A DNA stretch of 11,217 nt from Ekhidna sp. (GCA_013214445.1 JABSPG010000087.1:1-11217); one strand, 5' to 3'; numbered from the stretch's first letter, positions 1 through 6,872 are shown. A program made the numbers and translations. Notes: a model not told the origin generated them from the letters alone.

Positions 1-2
1 CA

Positions 3-419
3 AATACCAAAGACAAGCGAAATGTTGGGATTCATGAATTCGTTCATCTCTTTGATAAAGAAGACGGGCTCATTGATGGTATTCCGCCGGGTTTTGAAGA
101 GAAAGAATTCGCTTTGCCCTGGGTAGATTTTATACAAGCCAAGACCAAGGAGATCGTTGCAAATCGTTCGGATATTGACGGGTATGCCACTACCAACCGG
201 CAAGAATTCTTTGCGGTTGCTAGCGAGTATTTCTTCGAGCGACCTAAGTTGCTTAGAAAGAAGCACCCGGAGCTATACGAGTTATTGGAGGAAGTTTTCA
301 AGCAGGAGTTAGCGGACAGAATTGACACAGCCATTTCATTGAAAGTTGTTGAGGTCGGACGTAATGAGCCATGCCCATGTGGGAGTGGCCTGAAGTACAA
401 GAGGTGTTGTATAAACTGA
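3..419 (+). CDS. MtfA-like (M90) zinc peptidase with C-terminal SEC-C motif, 5' truncated
   Basis: The first visible base of the frame is position 3, and 138 residues precede the TGA stop; the N-terminal half lies outside the window. Residues 11-15 are HEFVH, followed by LFD, the zinc-binding HExxH signature of the MtfA/M90 peptidases. Tyr61 and Glu68 (in the segment YATTNRQEFFAV) have the seven-residue spacing of the catalytic Tyr and third zinc ligand of E. coli MtfA, so all visible active-site residues are intact. Residues about 118-136 form a SEC-C motif (VGRNEPCPCGSG, then YKRCC), a small zinc knuckle also found at the end of SecA. In enterobacteria MtfA binds the Mlc repressor and has aminopeptidase activity; whether that role applies here is unknown. 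The SEC-C extension is not part of E. coli MtfA and may bind a partner or nucleic acid (inference). The helicase gene starts 83 bases downstream. Confidence 0.85.
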   Translation, partial: NTKDKRNVGIHEFVHLFDKEDGLIDGIPPGFEEKEFALPWVDFIQAKTKEIVANRSDIDGYATTNRQEFFAVASEYFFERPKLLRKKHPELYELLEEVFKQELADRIDTAISLKVVEVGRNEPCPCGSGLKYKRCCIN

Positions 420-502
420 TCGATAGTGGCTGCAATTGTAGAGATAGGTTTCGCACAGTATCTTAAGCATTATTTGTTAAGCCGAAATGGAAAAATAAGT
501 CT

Positions 503-2905
503 TTGAATCCTGCTAGTCCTTTGAAAACATCCAACCTTATTTCCTATTACAAAGAATGCTATCAAGCCGATACACGAACGCTTGTTATCAATAATTTCTT
601 TGGTTCTCGCGTGGAGAATCGGTTCGTGATTGATGGGGAGGACGAAGTGCTGAATGGCAACATGGAGCGCTACCCAATTCCTGATGATTATGCTGATGCA
701 CTTAGATCCAACCTGACGCTCTATAAGCGCGAAAAGGTTCTTTATTGCTGTGCGTTTTTTGTCATCGGGAGGCAAGAAGAAGCATTGAGAAAAGACAGCA
801 AAATATGTGCTCCCTTATTTCTATTTCCAGCAGAACTGGATAGCGATGAGTTTGGAAGTTACCTGAAAGTTGATCTCAGCAAGCGACAGATCAATGTGAA
901 CTTCTTGAATTCGATAAAACACGATGAAGTCGAGGATCTGTATGAATCTATTGCAGAGGTAGATCAGGTGCTCAGTAGTTTGACTTTCATTGATCGATTG
1001 ATAGAGATCCTTGATTCCAAAGTCCAGGATGTTTCCTCTCATGAGCTTCTCATGTATCCGACTCTGACTAATGAAGCCAAGATTAAGAAACTCCTACAGC
1101 CCAAGCAGCTTGATGCAGTTGATGGGTTCAAGGTATTCCCCACTGTGAGCTTTGGTGTATTTAGAAGGTCGACAAATACACAGGGTGTTTTATCAGAGCT
1201 ACAGACTTTGTCTCAGCACTTGAAATATTCTCCACCTTTACGTTTTTTGCTGGAAGGGGACGTCAAGGTTACTGTTGAAAAATTAGCTAGAGGTTGGACT
1301 CCTGCTACACTTAGCGAGTCTCAAGAGCAAATCATTGGAAGTACAAATAGTAGTGTTTGCACTTTAGTAATTGGACCACCAGGAACGGGTAAGTCGTTTA
1401 CCATTGCCGCGTTGGCTCTTGAGTACTTAAGCAAAGGAAAAAAGGTGCTGATAGCTTCAAAAACGGATCAGGCTGTAGATGTGATCAGTAGGAAGATTGA
1501 GGATGATCTAGGGGTCAAGGGAGTTACTTTAAGAGCTGGGAAAAGTGGATATAAAAAAGAGCTGAAAGGCCATCTGCAATCGTTGCTTACTCAGACCAGG
1601 CGAAGGCCTAAGGATGAATATGATGTACTGGGTACTGTACAAAAAGTACTTCGAATTCTGGATGGTACTATCAAGGAATACGAATCGGTTTTTGTTCGAA
1701 ATGTTCGAAATGAGTTGCGCTGGGGCCGCTTTCTCTCGCTGTACTTAGAGAGGGGAACGCTCTTGGATAAGATCAAAACAAAGTACATTCATTGGCGGGT
1801 GTCAATGCAACGGCCTCACTGGGAGATAACCCAACGATTTTTGGAAAGTCATCAGGAACGAATTCACAAAACGAAGGAGTACATTGAGATGACCTTCATG
1901 AGGACTGTTCATCATGCATTGTATTCCTCTAGGAAGATGTTTAGGGACTTTCTTAAGTCTTTGACTGCAAGAAGAAGCTCTCGGAAAGACGAATTATATG
2001 AGGGGATTCACCTTCCAACCCTCTTGAGTACCTTTCCAGTTTGGCTTGTGAGCATGTCAGATGTGAGCGATGTTTTCCCATTGAAGGAAGAAGCTTTTGA
2101 TTTGGCCATTATCGATGAAGCTACCCAATGTGATATTGCTAGCTCAATTCCGATTCTTCAAAGGGCTAAGCGGGTGGTGGTTGTTGGAGACCCCAAGCAG
2201 TTAAGGCATGTTTCTTTTCTCTCACGTTCGTTCCAGAAGTCTTTGAGTAGAAAATACCAAATTGACGAGGAATATGATGAAACAATTCTGAACTACAGAG
2301 AAACCAGCCTGCTTGATTTAGTCAATGAAAGAATAAGTGACCAACGGCAAGTAGTATTCCTAAACGAACACTATAGAAGTAAACCTGACATCATTAGCTA
2401 TAGTAATCAAACTTTCTATCATGGGGATCTAAGCATTATGACCCATGAACCTGAGAAGGATCAGATTAGTCATTTGCACATAAAAGAAGTAAAGGGGACA
2501 AGAAGTAGTCAAGGGGTCAATCGGAAGGAGGCCGATCAAATATTATTGGATATCCAGCGCATTATTGATGAGGAACGGGAGATTGAAGACGTTGCTGCTC
2601 AAAGCATTGGCATATTGTCCCCTTTTCGGGATCAAGTGGACTACCTCGGTGGAAGAATCCTGAAAGAAATCTCCGAAAGTGATATTGTGAGGCACAAGAT
2701 TATCTGCGGAACCGCTTATTCTTTCCAGGGAGAAGAAAGGGATATCATGCTTTTGTCGATGACCATTGATGATGCTAGCCATCATTCAGCAGTGATACAT
2801 TTAAATAAACCTGATGTTTTCAATGTGGCAATTACAAGGGCTAGGTCTCTTCAAAACATTTATATCTCTTTTACTTCGGCTTTTGATCCCGGACGTAATG
2901 TCTAA
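503..2905 (+). CDS. UPF1-like superfamily 1 helicase (AAA_11/AAA_12), upstream part of a helicase-nuclease gene cut by an in-frame stop
   Basis: This 800-residue protein carries all core SF1 helicase motifs: Walker A GPPGTGKS at 291-298, motif Ia IASKTDQAVD near 317-326, Walker B DEATQ at 538-542, motif III GDPKQL at 562-567, motif IV EHYRSKP at 622-628, motif V around FQGEERD at 741-747 and motif VI VAITRAR at 775-781. The first 270 residues contain APLFLFPAEL (103-112), like the PLLLIPVEL signature at the front of large DUF4011-type helicases. A long basic insert (about 360-520) separates motifs Ia and II. The frame opens at 467 with no ATG near its start, so TTG at 503 is the best upstream start; the first ATG, at 662-664, would remove 53 residues. 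The TAA at 2903-2905 falls just past motif VI and the same frame continues as a nuclease-like tail (separate entry). ATP-dependent DNA or RNA unwinding is well supported; a defence role is inference from related helicase-nuclease fusions. Confidence 0.88.
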   Translation: MNPASPLKTSNLISYYKECYQADTRTLVINNFFGSRVENRFVIDGEDEVLNGNMERYPIPDDYADALRSNLTLYKREKVLYCCAFFVIGRQEEALRKDSKICAPLFLFPAELDSDEFGSYLKVDLSKRQINVNFLNSIKHDEVEDLYESIAEVDQVLSSLTFIDRLIEILDSKVQDVSSHELLMYPTLTNEAKIKKLLQPKQLDAVDGFKVFPTVSFGVFRRSTNTQGVLSELQTLSQHLKYSPPLRFLLEGDVKVTVEKLARGWTPATLSESQEQIIGSTNSSVCTLVIGPPGTGKSFTIAALALEYLSKGKKVLIASKTDQAVDVISRKIEDDLGVKGVTLRAGKSGYKKELKGHLQSLLTQTRRRPKDEYDVLGTVQKVLRILDGTIKEYESVFVRNVRNELRWGRFLSLYLERGTLLDKIKTKYIHWRVSMQRPHWEITQRFLESHQERIHKTKEYIEMTFMRTVHHALYSSRKMFRDFLKSLTARRSSRKDELYEGIHLPTLLSTFPVWLVSMSDVSDVFPLKEEAFDLAIIDEATQCDIASSIPILQRAKRVVVVGDPKQLRHVSFLSRSFQKSLSRKYQIDEEYDETILNYRETSLLDLVNERISDQRQVVFLNEHYRSKPDIISYSNQTFYHGDLSIMTHEPEKDQISHLHIKEVKGTRSSQGVNRKEADQILLDIQRIIDEEREIEDVAAQSIGILSPFRDQVDYLGGRILKEISESDIVRHKIICGTAYSFQGEERDIMLLSMTIDDASHHSAVIHLNKPDVFNVAITRARSLQNIYISFTSAFDPGRNV

Positions 2906-3259
2906 AAGTACCTTGCAGAAATTCGAGGGTTTAGACCCAGACGTTTTCACTCTGAAACTGCTAGGGATACTTTTTTAGTTGAAGTATCATCTTTCTTGAA
3001 TGACTTAGGATATCAATATTGGGTAAACTACAGCCTGGCTGGACTACATTTAGATATTCTGGTAAAGTCAAAAAATCGTCTGGTAGGTATCAACTTGATT
3101 GGCTATCCTGGTTTGTTTGTTGATGCACTTACTTTGGATGATTACAAGATACTTTCCCGCTCCGGTGTAGCCACTTTTCCCTTACCTTACACTTACTGGA
3201 ACTTTGATCGAGAACGGTGCATTGAGGAATTAATTTCCTTTAGCCGAGACTTCTCTTAA
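2906..3259 (+). pseudogene. In-frame C-terminal remnant of the helicase gene: Vsr/REase-fold-like domain after a premature stop
   Basis: Directly after the TAA at 2903-2905, in the same reading frame, 117 codons stay open to a second TAA at 3257-3259. They begin KYLAEIRGF and include FLVEVSSFLNDLGYQYWVN, LHLDILV, VGINLIGY and a final YWNFDRERCIEELISF. This follows the layout of the Vsr/MTES_1575-type endonuclease domain that often ends DUF4011/AAA_11/AAA_12 helicases: an FExEV-L-GY helix, a strand with Asp, a strand with the ECDG core, and a closing W segment with EEL. The Asp in LDILV is present. The first Glu of the FExEV helix appears to be Leu, and the ECDG segment reads NLIG, so the active site looks degenerate. 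An independent start is unlikely: the earliest usable codon is TTG at 2996, inside the first helix of the fold. I take this as the detached end of the helicase, either decayed or reached by readthrough. Assignment to the family is by eye. Confidence 0.68.
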
Positions 3260-3263
3260 AATC

Positions 3264-3283
3264 AAAATATTTGCTATTTTTTT
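3264..3283 (+). terminator. Weak AT-only hairpin with T-tract after the helicase-nuclease gene
   Basis: AAAATA (3264-3269) can pair with TATTTT (3275-3280) across a five-base loop, and the T-run continues to 3283. It lies 4 bases past the second stop codon. The stem has no GC pair, so its stability is poor; position and T-run are the only support. It would end the left-hand transcription unit before the next operon. Confidence 0.25.
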
Positions 3284-3419
3284 GAGCTATGCTAAAACTT
3301 TTGACACAACACTTCGTATACTTGTGAGGTATTCGCATTCAAAGGAGTACGAATTAGCCAAATAAAATCTAGATTTAAACCTCATTATTGAAATATCAAA
3401 TCACAACTTATAAAAGAAT
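3284..3419 (+). promoter_or_regulatory. Intergenic region expected to hold the promoter of the YbjN-PspA operon
   Basis: About 136 AT-rich bases precede the first gene of the tightly packed operon, the longest non-coding gap in the window, so the operon promoter most likely lies here. TATACTTG at 3317-3324 is close to the Bacteroidota -7 element TAnnTTTG, but the nearest upstream TTTG (3300-3303) is only 13 bases away, too close for the usual -33 box. I therefore do not place the promoter. No strong ribosome binding site precedes the ATG at 3420, as is normal in this phylum. Confidence 0.3.
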
Positions 3420-3815
3420 ATGAGCCCTTATTATGAAACCGTAAAGAACTACCTCTTAGAACTTGATTTTGAGATTCTACAAGAAGATGAAAATGATGGT
3501 CTATTTGTGGTAGAGAGCGAGGACAGCGGGATGAAGAATGTCGTATTGATTGTAGCTGACCCGATCCTCATCGTAGAGCAGTTTCTATTTGAAATGCCAA
3601 AGGAGCGTTCCAATGAAATAGCTACGAAGCTCTTGTCAAAAAACAGAGACATTATCCATGGAGCCTTCGCTATGGATCAAGAGGAAAGAAAAGTGTATTT
3701 CCGAAACACCCACGAGTGCGAAAATCTAGACCTTAACGAGCTGGAGGCAACCCTGAACTCATTAGCACTTATGCTTAGTGAGTACTCATCCGAATTAATT
3801 GAATTTAGTAAATAA
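3420..3815 (+). CDS. YbjN / Tir-chaperone-like small acidic protein
   Basis: This 131-residue acidic protein has no signal peptide or membrane segment. Its pattern matches YbjN-type proteins, which share the fold of type III secretion chaperones: an N-terminal helix (YETVKNYLLELDFEI), strands with DGLFVVES and VVLIVADPILIV, a helix with LLSKNRDIIHGAFAMD, a strand KVYFRNT, and the closing ENLDLNELEATLNSLALMLSEYSSELIEF. Database entries of this type are often called 'molecular chaperone Tir' or YbjN domain protein, without proven secretion function. It is the first gene of the operon, 16 bases before the preferred start of the PspA-like gene. In E. coli the position before the PspA paralogue YjfJ is held by YjfI (DUF2170), a protein of the same size, so this may be its functional counterpart. 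A cytoplasmic partner or regulator of the PspA protein is a reasonable inference. Confidence 0.72.
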   Translation: MSPYYETVKNYLLELDFEILQEDENDGLFVVESEDSGMKNVVLIVADPILIVEQFLFEMPKERSNEIATKLLSKNRDIIHGAFAMDQEERKVYFRNTHECENLDLNELEATLNSLALMLSEYSSELIEFSK

Positions 3816-3831
3816 GATAAATAAGAATATC

Positions 3832-4536
3832 ATGAATGTATTTAAGAGATTTTTTAAAATAGGCGAGGCAGAGACGCATGCCGTTATTGATAAGTTGGAA
3901 GATCCTATCAAGATGACTGAACAAGGGATCAGAGATTTGAAAAAGGACCTAGATGGTAGCTTAAAAGCCCTTGCAGAAGTGAAAGCCATGGCCATTCGAT
4001 CAAAGAATGAATTGAAGTCCAATAAAGCACGAGCTGAGGAATATGAAGGAAAAGCGGTGCAGTTATTAAAGAAGGCACAAACTGGTGGAATTGAACCTGC
4101 TGAAGCTGATAGGTTGGCCACTGAAGCGCTAACGAAGAAGGAGGAGTATGTGCAGCATGCCAACCGTGCGAAGACAGAGGTTGATCGCTTCGAGACAAAT
4201 GTTGATCAATTGGATAGCAAAGTGAAAAAACTTCGCTCCGATATCAGTGCCTACGAAAATGAACTTCGTACTCTGAAAGCCAGGGTGAAGGTAAGCGAAG
4301 CTACTGCGAAAGTAAACAAGCAGATGGCTCAGATTGATTCATCAAGTACCGTATCTATGCTGGAGCGAATGAAGGATAAGGTTGCTCAGCAGGAAGCACT
4401 TGCGGAAGCATACGGTGAAGTCGCTGGAGAGAGCACATCACTGGATGATGAAATAGACAGTGCGTTGGAAGGCTCAAATCCTAAGGCATCTGATGACCTT
4501 GCTGCTCTGAAAGATAAGCTTGGATTGGACAAGTAA
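3832..4536 (+). CDS. pspA: PspA/IM30 (YjfJ-like) membrane-associated coiled-coil protein
   Basis: The protein is almost entirely helical coiled coil with heptads from about residue 25 to 190, as in PspA, Vipp1/IM30 and YjfJ, the bacterial ESCRT-III-like proteins that bind and remodel the inner membrane under envelope stress. The start at 3832 gives MNVFKRFFKIGEAETHAVID, the standard amphipathic N-terminal helix, and 234 residues, close to the usual 220-260. An in-frame ATG at 3799 would add 11 residues and overlap the previous gene by 17 bases; I reject it because family members begin with the MxxFKRxFxIG-like segment. EDPIKMTEQGIRDLKKDL near residues 22-39 matches the conserved EDPxK region of PspA. 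The acidic tail (DDEIDSALE, then SDDLAALKDKLG) is typical of YjfJ-type members. The neighbours (YbjN-like, small membrane peptide, DUF4178, DUF350, SpeE-like) indicate the YjfJ branch rather than the classical pspABC operon. Confidence 0.9.
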   Translation: MNVFKRFFKIGEAETHAVIDKLEDPIKMTEQGIRDLKKDLDGSLKALAEVKAMAIRSKNELKSNKARAEEYEGKAVQLLKKAQTGGIEPAEADRLATEALTKKEEYVQHANRAKTEVDRFETNVDQLDSKVKKLRSDISAYENELRTLKARVKVSEATAKVNKQMAQIDSSSTVSMLERMKDKVAQQEALAEAYGEVAGESTSLDDEIDSALEGSNPKASDDLAALKDKLGLDK

Positions 4537-4543
4537 AAAGACC

Positions 4544-4571
4544 GGCTGTTTCAGGTGATCTTGAGACAGCC
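4544..4571 (+). promoter_or_regulatory. GC-rich intercistronic hairpin after pspA
   Basis: GGCTGTTTC (4544-4552) pairs with GAGACAGCC (4563-4571): nine pairs including one G-T wobble, with a ten-base loop. It starts 7 bases after the pspA stop and ends 21 bases before the next start. The following bases (acttaaactttta) are AT-rich but lack a solid T-run, so it is a partial terminator or an RNA-processing/stability element rather than a full terminator. It could make the first two genes more abundant than the membrane genes behind it. Confidence 0.5.
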
Positions 4572-4592
4572 ACTTAAACTTTTAGTACAACG

Positions 4593-4742
4593 ATGCTAGT
4601 ACGAGTTCTTGTCCTAATTTTAATAGTAATAGTAATTGCTTCGGTTTTTGGTTTTGTATTCAATATTCTATTCAAGATTGGAATATTTCTGTTGATTGCC
4701 GCTGGAGTTATTTATCTGGTTAAGAAAATGTTGAATAACTGA
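4593..4742 (+). CDS. 49-residue membrane peptide in the PspA operon
   Basis: The ATG at 4593 opens a 49-codon frame ending in the TGA at 4740-4742. It starts MLVRVLVLILIVIVIASVFG and is very hydrophobic: residues about 5-23 form one membrane helix, a short NILFK turn follows, residues about 29-43 form a second, and the tail KKMLNN is basic. There are no cysteines or catalytic residues. Its TGA shares one base with the ATG of the DUF4178 gene (TGATG), the arrangement of translationally coupled genes, which strongly supports it as real. Small membrane partners (PspB, PspC, PspG) accompany PspA in other bacteria, so a PspA-anchoring or regulatory role is plausible, but I recognise no family similarity. 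It is easily missed because of its length. Confidence 0.78.
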   Translation: MLVRVLVLILIVIVIASVFGFVFNILFKIGIFLLIAAGVIYLVKKMLNN

Positions 4743-5284
4743 TGTTTGGATTTTTTAAGAAGAAAAAGGAACCTGCTTACGATGTAACCAATCTGGGCTT
4801 AGATGACTTGGATATCGGATTTATTTTCGATTACGATCTGAAGTCATGGGTGATCAATGAGATGTATGAATATGATTGGGGAAGTAACAACTTCTCTCAT
4901 GAATACAAGGTCGATAGCGGAGAAGAAATTGCGTTCCTTAGCGTGGAAGATAGTTCTGATCTGGTTATTACCCTTACCAAGTCCATTAAGATCAAGAAGA
5001 TTGATGAAGACTTTGCACAGATCGTAGGGGATACAAAAAAGGCTCCTGCGCAGCTGCACTATGAAGGCATTACCTACCATCTTGCCAGCGATTCAGCAGG
5101 CTACTTCAGGGATTGTGGAAAGAAGGAAGAGGAGTGGGAAGAGCTATTTTCATGGGAGTATTTTGATGAGAATGAAACCAAAATCATTAGTATTACACAA
5201 TGGGACGAACATACTTTCGATGCGTTCGGAGGAATAGTGCTTGAACCTCACCAGATTTCTAATATTATACCAGGTGGATCATGA
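4742..5284 (+). CDS. DUF4178 domain protein (YjfK/DUF2491-position protein)
   Basis: This is a 180-residue acidic, strand-rich soluble protein. After a lysine-rich start (MFGFFKKKKEP) come the features of DUF4178 domains: LDIGFIFDYDLKSWVINEMYEYDWGS and SHEYKVDSGEEIAFLSVED (about 23-70), then FSWEYFDENETKIISITQWDEHTFDAFGGIVLEPHQISNIIP in the last third. The FSWEY and FGGIVLEPHQI segments are the most diagnostic. DUF4178 and the related DUF2491 (E. coli YjfK) repeatedly occur next to PspA, DUF350 and polyamine-type enzymes; their biochemical role is not known. The start shares one base with the stop of the membrane peptide, and the end overlaps the lipoprotein start by four bases (ATGA), so the three genes are probably coupled in translation. 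It is likely cytoplasmic and held at the membrane by partners (inference). Confidence 0.78.
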   Translation: MFGFFKKKKEPAYDVTNLGLDDLDIGFIFDYDLKSWVINEMYEYDWGSNNFSHEYKVDSGEEIAFLSVEDSSDLVITLTKSIKIKKIDEDFAQIVGDTKKAPAQLHYEGITYHLASDSAGYFRDCGKKEEEWEELFSWEYFDENETKIISITQWDEHTFDAFGGIVLEPHQISNIIPGGS

Positions 5285-5988
5285 AACTGCGTAATTTGAT
5301 TGTGATGATACTGGCAGCAGGATTGCTTGTCGGTTGCGGTAAGGACTTTAAGAAGTCCCCTTTAGACAATATCATCCGTGATATGCCAGCAGGAGAAGTG
5401 TTTTCAATCATACTTCATGATATTGATGTTCAAGGAAATTTTTCCAGTACCTACTATCATCAGTACGAAATAATTAAAGGATCGTCTCCAGAGACCTTCG
5501 ACTCGGAAATCACAGATTGGAATGAAGTGAGCGAGCAGGAGTTCAATCGGTATATCAATGACATGGGGATGGAGATTGCTGCCAGAGACAGCACAGGACA
5601 ACTTACCAAGAAGGTAGCTCCTCCTGGGTATAACAATTACGTTGGGAATCCGAAATATGGCAGATGGGAAAATAGAGGTGGTTCAAGTTTCTGGGCTTTT
5701 TACGGTCAATATGCTTTTCTTTCTTCTATGTTTAGAATGGCCACCTATCCAGTAAGGAGGGACTATTACAGTGACTGGCGAGGAAGTGGCAGACAGACCT
5801 ATTATGGGCCAGGAGGGTCATACTACGGATCGGGTAGCGGCTACAATCGTAGCAGGAATCCTAGCTCGAATTGGAATTCAAAGTCTTCCTCTTTTAAAAG
5901 TAGAGTACAACAACGTGCTTCCAGATCTAGTGGAAGATCGGGTAGGTCTAGTAGCTCTCGCTCTCGAGGTGGAGGATCTGGTAAGTAA
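5281..5988 (+). CDS. Lipoprotein with conserved core and Ser/Arg/Gly-rich tail
   Basis: The 235-residue product begins with a lipoprotein signal: MKLRNLIVMILAAGLLVGC, with lipobox LVGC at residues 16-19 and Cys19 as the lipid site, followed by GKDFKKS. Residues about 28-115 are mixed helix and strand (MPAGEVFSIILHDIDVQGNF, DWNEVSEQEFNRYINDMGM). A compact aromatic block follows, VGNPKYGRW at 121-129 and SFWAFYGQYAFLSSMF around 137-152. From about residue 168 to the end the protein is low-complexity Gly/Tyr then Ser/Arg (SSGRSGRSSSSRSRGGGSGK) and strongly basic. This layout resembles lipoproteins at the YjfM (DUF1190) position in related operons, which also end in Gly/Ser-rich tails, but I cannot assign that family with certainty. 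It would sit in the periplasm or outer membrane, its basic tail able to contact acidic lipids, glycans or nucleic acid (inference). An overlapping + frame at 5771-6007 is a by-product of this tail. Confidence 0.82.
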   Translation: MKLRNLIVMILAAGLLVGCGKDFKKSPLDNIIRDMPAGEVFSIILHDIDVQGNFSSTYYHQYEIIKGSSPETFDSEITDWNEVSEQEFNRYINDMGMEIAARDSTGQLTKKVAPPGYNNYVGNPKYGRWENRGGSSFWAFYGQYAFLSSMFRMATYPVRRDYYSDWRGSGRQTYYGPGGSYYGSGSGYNRSRNPSSNWNSKSSSFKSRVQQRASRSSGRSGRSSSSRSRGGGSGK

Positions 5989-6011
5989 ACAAAAAGTAAC
6001 AACCTAACACA

Positions 6012-6872
6012 ATGATACTTCTCGACGGAATTCTAACTACTCTGACTTATATCCTGGCAGGATTTGTTTTGTTTATGATTGGCAAGGCAGCCTACAAGGT
6101 ATTTAATCCAAAAGTGCAAGTTTCGGATCAGCTAGTGGAACATGATAATTTTGCATTCGCTTTCTCTTATGTTGGCTATTTTGTTGGGTTACTTATCGCA
6201 CTGGGTAGTGCACTGCGAGGTGAATCAGACGGTTTGATTGAGGATCTTATACACATTGCCACCTATGGGTTGTTGTCAATCGTTCTTTTGAACCTTTCTA
6301 GAATCATCAACAACAAATTGATTCTATCAAAATTCGATCTTAAGCACGCTATCGTGGAGCAGGAAAATGCTGGGGCTGGCATTATTCAAGGAGCCAATAG
6401 CATAGCTGTTGGTTTGATAGTATATGGGGCAATCACCGGCGAAGGATACGGATTTGGTGGGCCTGAGGTAACAGCAGTGCTCTATTGGGCACTGGGGCAG
6501 GGAATCTTATTTGTTACCACCAAAGTTTATGATTTAATCACTCCCTACAGTATTCAGGAGCATGTGGAGAAGGGGAATGTTGCGGTTGCTATCGGTTTTT
6601 CAGGAGCGATTGTTGCTATTGCTAACCTTATATGCAATGCGTTACTTCATGACTTTCAAAGTTGGCTTATCACGTTAGAGGACGTAGCTTTCGAAGTAGT
6701 GCTAGGACTACTATTTTTACCTTTGGCAAGACTTTTTTGTGACAAGATCTTGCTACCAGGTCAAAATCTTACAGATGAATTAGTCAATCAGGAAAAGCCA
6801 AATATTGGAGCAGCCCTAGTTGAAGCTTTTGCGTATGCAGGAGGATCCATGCTTATAGTCTGGGCGCTGTAG
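6012..6872 (+). CDS. Double DUF350 (YjfL-like) polytopic membrane protein
   Basis: The 286-residue protein has about eight membrane helices. It contains four copies of the motif typical of DUF350 (glutamate, a short polar stretch, Asn, then small residues into a helix): QLVEHDNFAFAFSYVG (Asn46), AIVEQENAGAGIIQGA (Asn119), EHVEKGNVAVAIGFSG (Asn189) and a divergent fourth, ELVNQEKPNIGAALVEAF near 255-272. E. coli YjfL is about 130 residues with two such motifs, so this gene is two DUF350 units in tandem, a common long form of the family. Function is not established; DUF350 proteins are consistently found beside PspA and polyamine-type enzymes. The gene follows the lipoprotein by 23 bases. Its TAG stop is in frame with the next gene and only one codon before that gene's probable TTG start. 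Confidence 0.85.
   Translation: MILLDGILTTLTYILAGFVLFMIGKAAYKVFNPKVQVSDQLVEHDNFAFAFSYVGYFVGLLIALGSALRGESDGLIEDLIHIATYGLLSIVLLNLSRIINNKLILSKFDLKHAIVEQENAGAGIIQGANSIAVGLIVYGAITGEGYGFGGPEVTAVLYWALGQGILFVTTKVYDLITPYSIQEHVEKGNVAVAIGFSGAIVAIANLICNALLHDFQSWLITLEDVAFEVVLGLLFLPLARLFCDKILLPGQNLTDELVNQEKPNIGAALVEAFAYAGGSMLIVWAL

Noticed and set aside
433..466. Sigma-70-like TTGTAG / TATCTT pair with 17-base spacing before the helicase gene
   Set aside because: Both boxes are weak matches, and the primary sigma factor of Bacteroidota prefers other elements.
461..480. Inverted repeat CTTAA...TTAAG before the helicase gene
   Set aside because: A five-base AT-rich arm is expected by chance, and it lacks any terminator or operator context.
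2996..3259. Independent 87-residue gene starting at TTG 2996
   Set aside because: The same frame is open from the TAA at 2903 and the upstream codons contain the expected first part of the domain, so the tail is better read as the end of the helicase gene.
3300..3324. Bacteroidota-type promoter from TTTG (3300-3303) and TATACTTG (3317-3324)
   Set aside because: The 13-base gap is shorter than the usual spacing of -33 and -7 boxes and the -7 element has one mismatch; coincidence in AT-rich DNA is likely.
3799..3831. Upstream ATG start for the PspA-like gene
   Set aside because: It would overlap the previous gene by 17 bases and add 11 residues before the conserved amphipathic N-terminal helix; ATG at 3832 fits the family.
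3795..4198. Two long minus-strand frames opposite the PspA-like gene
   Set aside because: They are antisense shadows of a low-stop coiled-coil coding region, with no domain signals.
5771..6007. 78-residue + frame overlapping the end of the lipoprotein gene
   Set aside because: It lies in another phase of the repetitive Ser/Arg/Gly coding region, has no recognisable domain, and the lipoprotein frame explains the sequence.
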